Shown here: positions 48,198 to 59,200 of the stretch, one piece after another
Numbering within the stretch: position 1 is the first letter of the stretch
Layout: each line of letters begins with the position of its first letter
Source: Branchiostoma floridae
Lineage: Eukaryota > Chordata > Leptocardii > Amphioxiformes > Branchiostomatidae
Reading direction: 5' to 3'
Assembly: GCF_000003815.2 (NCBI RefSeq)
Contig: NC_049994.1
Span: forward strand, 7,875,898 to 7,939,897
Length of the DNA: 64,000 nucleotides
Notes under the pieces: generated by a model
Told to the model about the DNA's origin: nothing
The model's database searches: none
What the model saw: only the letters and a program-made list of their open reading frames with translations
Program-made: the position numbers and the translations under genes

Positions 48198-51130
48198 TGC
48201 AACTTGTTGAAGTTACGTATGTATGTGCAGGTGGCGGTTTGGTCCAGTAATCGAATTAGCGCTGTCCAATGAGAGGCTTTACAGCGGAGGGGTCTTCGGA
48301 TAACCTACAATCCAGTGATAAGAACTTTGTCAACTCATTTGCATACGAAAAATACACTGGCATGTCAGTAGTAACAGCTTTACTGACTAATCCAGGCTGA
48401 CATTTCACTGCTGAAAATTTACCCGATAATCTTATTTCATTGCATCGTTTTGCAATATTCGGCTAACACATCAAATCGATCTTTCAAATTGTATGCGTCA
48501 CTTCTTGTTACAGTGCAATCTATCTAAAAATTAAGAATTTGAATTTTAAGCTAATTCTTATAAGCTTTTTGCTTGTTTTTATGCTTATACTACTTTATAC
48601 TAGTAGCTAGGTAACATAGGTGTGCGTTTAAGCTTTATAAGGGTGGCATATTTGAATGAGAGGGGGAAAATGTTGACGAGTTTGGGGCGTGTAAAGTGAC
48701 AAAATATTTACCCCTTTGTGACCAAACTGTAACGTTACATATAACACCGTAACTTTCTTTGTTTTCTTCATGATTTGAGTGTATAAAGCCGTACGAAACA
48801 TAAAATATAGCTTAATTTTTCCTGTATGGATTAATTTTCTATAAAAGACGACACTTGGTTGATTACAAAAGATTAGTGACTTATAGCTGGGGGCAGGTAA
48901 CATGGGTTAGAGTCTTAGAGATAGAAGAATTTCTCTGCGTTAGAATAAAGTACTGGTTCGACAACGTCTCATAGTTACAAACACCCAGCCTTCAATATGA
49001 GTTAATGTGCAAGTTAGATTATGTAGAATATGCGTGTTTTCTACTTTAAGGAGTCAACAATACAGTTTATCATTATGTACATGTGGTATACTACTGAAAG
49101 TACGGCACGAAAAAAGGCACGCCTTCCCATGTTCTATCGCCAAAACCACATATTTGCCTCTTAAGGTCTATGTACTCTCCAAGCAGAGGTTGAGCTCCGG
49201 TTGTTGCGTGTTTTAGGCGTTTATCGGACTTTCTATTGTGCTGTTTTCTTTATGACTGGAGGGCATAAACTTAATGATAAAAAAACATCAATAGAAAGCC
49301 ATATAAAACGCCTAAACACGTCAACTAAAGCCAGAATCTACGTGAAAACTCCCCACCCTAAAACCCAATACAAGCGAATATATACCCAAGAAATAATAGC
49401 ATCAAAATAGGTAAATAACAAACATAAGGTTGTGGAAAAAATATGAGGAAAGCGCTTACCTTTACTTCTTTGTCATCGCAAATCTAAGAAGTATGAAATC
49501 TCGTCTCAGACCGACATCGAATGTGGTTTGCAGGAAGTCGTGACTTAATATGACTTGCCTAAGTGTTTTTCTAACTCCGATTTGGGCGTCACCCGTAAAA
49601 CCTTATTACACAGCAAGGTTCGTCAAATAAACTGTTGACACGGGTGACACCATTACATCGTAGGGGTCGGGAAGTGTTAACAAAAAGTTTGCACGCCAAA
49701 ACCTTAGCAAAATTCGTGTCACAAACTTGCTGTGTGTCAAAATATAGCCAAACAGCTATACTTTCTCAGCAGAGGCAATATATGCTACCATGAAATCGCC
49801 CTTCCCCCTCCAAACTTTTTAGACTGACCCTCAACCATAATTCAAACTCGAATTCTTACGTCACAACTTTATACGAGGGGCTCTTTCGTTAATTTCTTTG
49901 TACGGTATAAAAATTTGCCTTTAATAAATTCAAGACAAATGATTCACTAGTTGTTACACCATTGAACTAAATAAATCCCGATTGGCAAAAAAATTAGAAT
50001 TCTAATATGTGCATTGTTATACGTTTTGTTGAAGGTTTATCGTCGTAACTAGCATAAATGAATAGACTTTGTTTAGTGAAGTATTTTGTGGTCATGCACG
50101 ATGCCCCAATGATGTATAACTGGTAACAATGGCATGGGTAACGTGTACATGTGAGTCGTGTACAAGTACTTATCAGTTTTACTGTGTGCTATGCTTGCCC
50201 CTTTGAACTGTTTATAATCCATGATTTAGTGGCTATTGGTTCCCCTGTACGACCTTTTAAGCTAGGGGCACAACCCGCCGTACGTGAAATTTGTCCGTAC
50301 GTTTTCTTTGGGAGGCCACGTCCGCTACGTATTTCTGAAAACGTGGGGAACGACTGGCAAGAGCAGGGAGAGAGTACGTCAACGCACGGCACACAAAGTT
50401 TTTCCTGCACGCAAAGTTTTACGGCGTGTCTACGTGCTCCAAAATCCGTCGGATTCTCTACTAGTTCGAACGGAGGCGGTACTTATAATACCACTTACGG
50501 ATCCCAAAAGATTGCCCACGTTTTGGCACGTAAGGTGGGTTGTACGTGCCCTTAGCTTTACTGATTAAAAACGGATGTAACGGTCCCTTGGAATCTACCA
50601 AGACAACCAAAGAAAAGGGCCGGTTTTATTTTTTCGACGAATTACCCTCCAGTTATGACTTTATGAAAAATGTATGTTAAACCGAGAAGTATGAAATTGT
50701 TCGTGCTGTGAAAAATAACCCATTCCCAGTGTATTAATGCAAATCAATGACAATGTAACATTATATAAAAACGAAATGATAGATATTTTGAAAATCGTAT
50801 ATACATTGTAATTTGACGGAGTAACAACGTTATTGATTCACAACCACATACTTACAAGAGCCTACGTTTCCATGACCGTCTGTCACCCTTCTCATGGCAA
50901 TACTGACAGCTTCCACTAGGTGTCGCTGTTGCAGTGTTGCGCATTCCATATCATTCGTACGTTTTTGCACAGCGATTCGTGCACTTTTGGTAGAATCCGT
51001 ACGTTTTCGCCATGTAATTTATTATTTCATAAAATCCGAACGGGTTTTATGAAATATGTGCAAATGCTTCGGCATCTCTGAAGTTTCAAACTACGTATAC
51101 CACGTAATGTTATTGAAACACAACCAATTC
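48198..51130. other. No supported gene
   Basis: AT-rich sequence. A donor-like GTAAAG-gtaagc on the minus strand (near 49458) could close a non-coding exon, but nothing pairs with it convincingly. A 134-codon frame at 50151 has no recognisable features. Confidence 0.45.
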
Positions 51131-51463
51131 ACTTCCAACGTTTCGGTGTCTATCAGACACCTTTATCAGGGTTAGAATGGCTGGATCTGCTTTTCTCTGC
51201 TACTTATAACCGATGTAGGTGGCGCTGCAGCAGCGAGGTGCCGTCCCAAACGTGACTCAGTTCAGTATCAGTACTAGTGTAGATCAGGAAGTCAGCTCCG
51301 GTCATGAACAGAGATGAGGGGGAATACATGTACAAACTGAGTCACGTTGGGGGCAACATTCTCGCTGCTGCAGCGCCACCTACATCGGCTATAAGTAGCA
51401 GCGAGAAGCAGATCCAGCCATTCTAACGCTGATGATGGTGGTAGACCGAACGATGGAAGTCAG
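51131..51463. mobile_element. Large foldback element
   Basis: The left arm (ACTTCCAACGTTTCGGTGTC..., GTTAGAATGGCTGGATCTGC, GATGTAGGTGGCGCTGCAGC, ACGTGACTCAGTT) is repeated inverted at the right (AACTGAGTCACGTT, GCTGCAGCGCCACCTACATC, GCAGATCCAGCCATTCTAAC, ending CGATGGAAGT). The inner 90 bases of each arm are nearly perfect complements; the outer parts are more worn. The loop is about 80 bases. Confidence 0.8.
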
Positions 51464-52536
51464 TACTATTTTTATGTTTCAAGAATACTATATTTAATAT
51501 TTACCAACCAGAAGGAATCATTTACGTACGTATACTAAGATCTACTAATGACAAAGCTTACGTCACGGTAGTATAGCCATAGTTTAATATCCCCTCGTAT
51601 TCCTGAAATATCGAAAGTCGGACTCCTGAAATATTCGAAGTCCCTCATTTCTGACACACACTATCATGTTGTATTATTCACATAAACAAGCAGCAGATAA
51701 TTCTAGTCGATAATTTCGGATAAAGTTTAATATCTATATTTTTCTTCCTTGCTGCGCATAGTACCTCACACTGTGTCACAAACTCCTTAGTTTTGACACT
51801 ATTAGATTTGCCAATACGCTTATAGTTATGTCAAAATCGTCAAGAATACATGCCGACTGATGTAATTTAGTCGTTTCTATATTTTTTTCGGAGCTGTGAA
51901 CTAATGGAAGCAACCAATGTCTGAGTTCTGCCAGATTTCCGAAAATTTACATAATTTATGCCGAAAATTTACATAATGTAAAACAAACAGTGACTGTTAT
52001 CACACAACATATGTTATCCGCTAAAAGGTGGACTAAGGATGGATAAAGAAATATAACAGTGAGTACTACACCTTACAAAGCTTCTAATCATCAGGCCGTA
52101 TATGCCCAAAAAGTTACATAAATATTTTGTATGATAAAGCAAAATCGAATAAACGTTCAAATGGAACATGCGTTAAAAATGAATGATTGAACTTATAAAA
52201 ACCAGAAAACTTTAAACAAAATGGCATACATATATGATTAATATCCATAATTCTAGTTGTCTATAATTCTGGAAAAGACTTTCAACTAGAATTCAGTATT
52301 TGCAGATATACATAGATACATAGAGAGAGAATTTTGCCATTATTGAAGATGAATAGGGTTTCATACATGTCATCAAATAATACAAATCATAAACATAAAA
52401 TCTGAAACAAAAATGAATGCGTCACATCACAATCCCGCATCAAAATTACATGTACATTGCAATCCGCATATTATTAGCTCTGTACCAATAAATATATATG
52501 TTGATATAGCAAGTAAAGTAACCCTAAGCAAAATTT

Positions 52537-52905
52537 ATGAGAGCCCTATTGACTACAGTCTTCAAAAAGTTCACATTTGTTATGGCAGTGAAAACTGAGA
52601 CTAGAAGTGAGTTCCACAGTTTACGTGATGATATTACTCTTCTCGGTGGAGAACCAAACTGGGAAGAAGATGGCGCCAACATGACGTCACAATCCAACAT
52701 GGCGGCGCCCATGGACGCTGATGAAAACAGTCCATGGATCTCTGAAGGTAATATCCAAGGCTCCAGCCCTATGACCTCAGCGGATAATACCAACGGATGC
52801 AATTGGACAAGAACCCAAAGATGCCTTCAATCCCTGGAAAATCATTTCCTGGAAAATCGTCATCCCAAAGAATGTAAAAAAAGTCAAACTGTAACACTTT
52901 TATGA
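52537..52905 (+). other. Open frame with promoter-like motifs, coding status doubtful
   Basis: A 122-codon frame with an in-frame ATG in a good context (CAACATGGCGGCGCCC). Within it lie TGACGTCA (a CRE, 52682-52689) and AACATGGCGGC (YY1-like), both typical of promoters around start codons. A donor-like GAAG-gtaata lies at 52747. No partner exon on the plus strand is evident, and the minus strand is also open here. It may be a promoter or first exon, or chance. Confidence 0.25.
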
Positions 52906-53283
52906 ACATCAAAACATAGGTGACGTTTCTCGTGCATGATGCGAAGGCTTTGTTGCTTTACGTTACCGCGACAATTTAACATTTACAAATGTCCATTTTA
53001 TCCATTCATGTTTGCTACTGTGTAGAGGAAGACTTATATTGCAACAGTCAGTGCCTCCTACAAAACTTTGTTCTCAACAAATCCGTCCAACTTTGCCGTC
53101 TTGAACAGTGTTTTACAAGCGCGTATATTCGTCGTCCGAAAAAAGCAGCAGTCTCAAGTGAGTATTAAGTAGATGGTCGCCATCACTTGCAGCAGAGGTT
53201 TTTCTCTAACACTTCTATCGATATTTGTATGTTGAAAATGAACTTAAAACGCGTTGATTGTAAGAGGAAGTTGAGTTGTGTTT

Positions 53284-56200
53284 CTAAATGGCCAGTAGGT
53301 ACTTGGCTGGGAAGGAACCCTTGGTGGTTTCCGTCTGCACCTGGAACCAGCCGTTTCCTTCATCCGACAGCTGGACACAAATCTGTAGGGACACATTAGT
53401 CATCAGGTAAGTCATCTAAAATCTGTTACATTGAAGAAGTTAAAAGTCAGATGGGGGGGGGGGGGGCAACAATGTGAGACCACTGGCTACATTTAGCATC
53501 CGAAATTTGACAGATCTTTTAAGCCCATTACACATAGCCGGCCATGGCCTTTCAACGTTTTTCAGACCTCGGTTGGGAGTTAAGCCCCTGTCACATCTTG
53601 TCGACCATACAAACTGCCCGGCTGGGCACGGGTTTTGAAATATAGTCGTTTTTTAAAAAAGCCGTTGCTTGAATGAACTTAAAGTCATAAAAGTCTCAAA
53701 TAAAACTGCTTGTACACATACCCGTATTGCACCTACTGTCAGACAACCGCGTCTTCTGGTGACAATCCTAAATCAACCCTAAAGCAATCCTAAATAAAAC
53801 TTGACAACGCAAAGGTAAATAAAGTCATAAAAACCAGATTGGCGAAACAAGACTATGCCATGACTTTGAAACATGTACATAAAAATCGTAATAACTTTAA
53901 GGAAAAAAAGGACGAAATCAAAGAATCACTTAAACTATGGGTTGGAACAAACAAATTGCGAAAGAAAAGTAAATTGCAATATTTTCTATTCATACTTACA
54001 TCCCCCTTTGTCATTTCTATCTCGCCATACTTAGGATTTCCTCCGAACGTTTCTGTACACTGCAACACTTCGGCACCTGAATTAGAGGGAGACTTTTAGT
54101 AAGAAGGCTTACTTCGAATCTGATTTTTTTCTTCCCTTAATCAAATGATTCATTCTGTAGGTTAATGTTCATAAATACAGTACATAAGAATTTTTTCGTT
54201 GCATAAGAAGAAACAAGAAAAATGGTTGTGTAGGTTACCTACCTGGTGCCACTTTCAAGACATAGTTTGCGGGGAAGAAGCCAATTTTGCCGCTGCATTT
54301 ACCCTAAAATGGAACAGTATATTGTTGTTTTTCGTGAACGTACATGTACGAAGAATATTCTTTTCACAGAGTCTGCTCTGAACTGAAAAGAACAATGTTT
54401 CTTCATGATCATGATACTTCTGTTGTAGCCATATATGAAATGTAGAAAAGAAGCACCCAAATTTTCATGTGTTTATAGATGTAACTCATCACACTGGACA
54501 GTCGTAGAAGCTTCTTGACACACTATTATCAGGAATGTATCGGACAATAACAATATTTGAAATAGATATTGTCGATACTGCTTTGTTTTAAAGCGCAAAG
54601 AACCAGGGTGGGGGACAGTATCAACTTCCAGTCACCTTTGACCTACTTCTGACGTCCGTTTTCGGTAAGTTAATGAATGTCAAAAGTATCAGCTGTCTGG
54701 TACTAAAGAGTCTCGTGTTGATATTTTATTTTGTAGTGAGTGGTGACATGTTCTGTCTTAAATCAAACATTTCACTTGCATGCAGTTTCCTTACCTTCCA
54801 CCAGGTGGTGTCAACATCGTCCGTGATCTGGACTCGATCGCCAGGTCTGTAAGCAAAATGGGACTAAAGGATGAGCTACTGCTTTGATAACGTGTCTAGA
54901 TCTACGATAGGATCCTGGTTGCAACCCAAACGCTACACTGAACGGAGAGGGTACGGTCCAGACTTGTGTAGGCACATTGAAATTATGTGTCCAGTGAGTT
55001 GTTCAAGAGCACGTGTATATAATGAAATGAGGTCACGTGTTCAATGGCCTAAAATCACGTGTCCAACGCATGGTTTCAGGTCATGTGCCCAATGGTTTCA
55101 GATCACGTGCCCAATGCATAATCTAAGACCACGTGTCCAATGGCGGGGGGACCACGTGCCCATTAGTTAAAGTTCACGTGTCCTTTGATTTAGGGCAGCC
55201 GTATTGAAGATGGATGTGGTTAACATCTCTACAATATCAAAGTGACAACAAACACCTTCATCTTTTTATTCCCATACTTTCCCATCCAACACATACCTTT
55301 TCTCAGATATAGGGATTCTGACATACTCTGGACAAAGATGTATTTGGGCAATTTTACGGTTTCAGTTACATTTTTTAACAGACTCTTGAAGGCAACTGTT
55401 GAACAGCAGTATTATTAAGTAGATGGACATGCCATACTACATGTATGTCAGTCACCTTAGCCCAAACTACAGTTAGTGTAAGTGCCAAAGCAGTGCATTT
55501 GCTCAATGTGGTGCCCGTAACAAATGCAACAGGGAAAGATGACAAAGGCCTGGACCAGGATTAGACATATCAGAGTACACACACTACATGCTCTTTTCCG
55601 TAAGGTGTAAGCAACCATGTTATGAACTGGTATCTTGGTGCAAACGATGATTTTGCATAACTTCGTTGATTTTGCTGTAATTTTGCAGTAATCTTCTGAA
55701 TTTAGTGTAAAGTACTGCAGGCATGCAGACCCTCATAACAAACTATGTTCAACTGGTGGGAATTATATATTTTCTCTCCAGGTATAATAATTCCATGGTT
55801 TGTTGGTCAGAGAGCAGGCATAACCATAGATTGGCAAATGTTCTATATAATAATAGTACCTCACTGTCCACAGCACAACACTTTCCACAACACACCACTG
55901 ACAGCTCTGTTCAAAAGTAGCTAGGAAACTACTGCATAATCGTATGTGTCTTTTTCTTTGCACTCGAGCTCAGTCACATGATTTTATTTCTATTATTTCC
56001 TGATTTAAATTTTTGTCTTGTTTTTCTCATTTTTCTCGTTTTTCATAACTTGTTGACAAATTTTCTTATGCTAAGTATTTCCAGAACAAGATTCTCCCAA
56101 TAGAACTTATCGAATTAAGGGAGCATTTTCTAAATTTTCCTAACTTAAGAAATCATTTCTCAACACGATGTTCACTCTCAATGATTCCTAGACATTCAAG

Positions 56201-59200
56201 TCAAAGTTTCTTGTTTTTCTTGCCTAAGAAGATCATTTTTGTAATATCTAAGAAAATATCAGAATTTAAAGAAGAATAGCCATCTTTCACCAAGAAAATG
56301 CTGTTAGAAAACAATCACCTAACTATAATTTTAAGAGAATTTTTCGTTTATAAGAGCACGAAAAATAACAATTTTAAATTAACTTTTGGTAGTGAATATG
56401 CTGGAGAGACTAATGCAGCATGGCTGTCTGACTGTAAACCCTCAGAAATCCTTGAAAGCACAGCTACAGATAGCCACAATCTTATTTGTTTCCAGCGGTG
56501 CAATCTGTTGCTGAGTGTCAAAGAGAAACACATTCAAGAGTATGAAGCAGTTTCAAAGCTACCTTGCAGGGTGGACACATTTGTGACATACCCAACATAT
56601 TTTTTTGAAAGTGCTTTTTTGATTTGAAAACTAGAAGGCACATAGATTAAACCATATAATGCTTCGTATCTTTAGAAGTTTTTTTATATTACTTGTTAAG
56701 GTAAATAACAATATCAACAGCCACAACAAATTATATAGTAACCCTAGACCATGTCCTTTAGATTATTTCCTATAGACAACACTATACCAATGTCATGATG
56801 TGATCTTTTTTACTGATATCACAATATCGCTTTTGTTGGCTATTGTTACAATTTGATTTTCTGACTAATTGTACAAAGTAATCTTTATTGACTAAAGTAA
56901 TATTTTCACTTGTCACAGAGCCAAAATGTTATATTTTTCACTAAATGTCAATTTGATTGTTTGGTTAGTGTCACACTGTTATCTTTTAAGTTGTCATGAG
57001 TTTATTGATTGTCACAATGTCATCTTAATTGACCTTTTTCTCAATTGGATGCTTTTGAACTATGTCATAATGCACATTTTGTTGACTACTGTAATAATTA
57101 GATATTCTTATTTTACGAAATGATATTTCTGAATGTCACAATGTGCCCACCCTTCCAGTCACTGTTGTGCGTCTCACCTCAACATGAGATCTTCCTGTCG
57201 TGTGGGTTCATACTTGTGTAAGGCTACAGCTAGCTTCAGAAGTGGGAAAGGGGTTCTTCCCTTTGGAGGCTGGAGGAGGGGCAACAAAAGGGTCAAAGGT
57301 GAAAAGCGCGAAGCGGTGCAGTGGGGAGCGGCGGTGGCGGGTGGGGGGGCCCGCGTACCAGCCCTTACCTGAGAGTCAGGTCCTTCTCACTCCTGCCCGG
57401 CCAATCGTGGAGCGATACGGCGAGATTCAGGACGGGGAACGGATACTTGGTTTTTTGTTCCTCCGGTTGCTAGGGAAGATTCCATTGCAAGGTCAATTTT
57501 GTTTTGGAAAGCAATTTTTATGGCTAACAGTATTTTAGTGTGTTAGTAACGTTATGCTAGTTCAGAAAATGTATCAATCAATTTGAATATGTATGATGAA
57601 TGTCTTTTAATTGAGACAGAAGAATATTAAGACTGATAAAAACGACTGTAACAGTTTCTTGCTGAGAAGACCTTCAAATGGCGTCCACCCTTTTGTCTTC
57701 AGCTCAGAAAAGGGGCATTCACATGTAAAAGGCTACACAGGTCACCTGAAACAGGGATGTTGTAGCTTGCATATCTTTTCCTATTATTAGGCTCAAATAA
57801 AGTCAATAAAAAATATAAGTATTGATAGAAGTTTCATTTTTATGATACGCCTCCAAATCTATTGTTCAAATATTAAACAAGGCAATAGCATTGACATATC
57901 ATACTTGGGTGAAAAATGCAACAATCGAACTCTTGTACATCGGACCTGTTCCAGTGGGAAAATCGTAATGGTGAGAAATCCTTCTTTAATAAACAAATTC
58001 ATGATGCATAAATTAGTAAGTTAAGCAAAAACGTTACTGTTATTGACATTGAAATATGAATGAAAATGAAGACATATCAGCCATGTAAGAGAAGGCAGTC
58101 AAAATGTCAATAAGGTATTGCAACTGATAAAAATTAGTCATACATGAACTGTAACATTACAGCTTATCACATACTATATCTTTTTCTTTTTCATTTTATA
58201 GCAAATACATCCTTGAAAGTTTTTTTGAGCAGTTTCCTTCAAAATGTGAAAAAATTCTTTTCTGGTCTAAAATTGACAGATCATACATCAAATAAAGAGG
58301 TAACAGATGGTTCCAACAAGTCCATTGTGAAGCAGCAATGTAATGATTAAGTTTTGCATCCTACTAATTTCCTGGCGGAATCGTACACCTGAGTTTCCGC
58401 CCCCCCTCCCCCCCCCCCCACGAAATTGTAATAGAAACTCTGGTGTGATATCTAAGGCAAATTATTCCACAGGAATACTACTCACCATTACAGCTGTGCC
58501 GGTAGATACCACCTTGCCATTGGACTTGGATGCTGGGGGAAAAAACAGACATTCAAAATGTTACTTTATATTTCATTGCATTTCAAATTTTTGCTTTGTA
58601 AAGCTAACAACACCCACTAAAATGTAATATGTTTGTCCATAGTTATTTCTTTCAGTCAGACATAGAATACTGTGTTAAATACAGGCATGCCTACTTGTTA
58701 CCAAAGGTTCTTTTTCCCTTTTGAGGCAACGGCCTTCAACATTTTGGCAAGTATACAAAAGTAACGGGTTCCGCACTGGTGTTCCAGTGCTGAATCAATG
58801 GGTCGAATCGGCCTCAGCACTGGTTTTCCAGTGCTGAAGAAACGTCAGCACTGGTTTTCCAGTGCTGAACGGCCTTGTTCGAGTGCTGAAGCTCCCTCAG
58901 CACTGGAACTCCAGTGCTGAACCCAATGCGAGCACTGGATTTCCAGTGCTGAACTTCTCCGAGCACTGGTTTTCCAGTGCTGAACTGCCGTCAGCACTCG
59001 GGTACCAGTGCTGAACTCGCGGCAGAGGTCATTCAGCACTGGTTACCCAGTGCTGAAACCGCCGTCAGCACTGGAACCGAGTGCTGATATACAAAAGTAA
59101 CGGGTTCAGCACTGGATTTACCAGTGCTCGGGAACTTTTCAGCACTGGGAGACCAGTGCTGTAAAAACTTCAGCTCTGGGCTTCCAGTGCTGACGTTTAT

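Noticed and set aside
50151-50568. Overlapping 134- and 94-codon frames
   Set aside because: No recognisable motif, no splice context, and two long overlapping frames in one stretch argue for chance in a less AT-rich patch.
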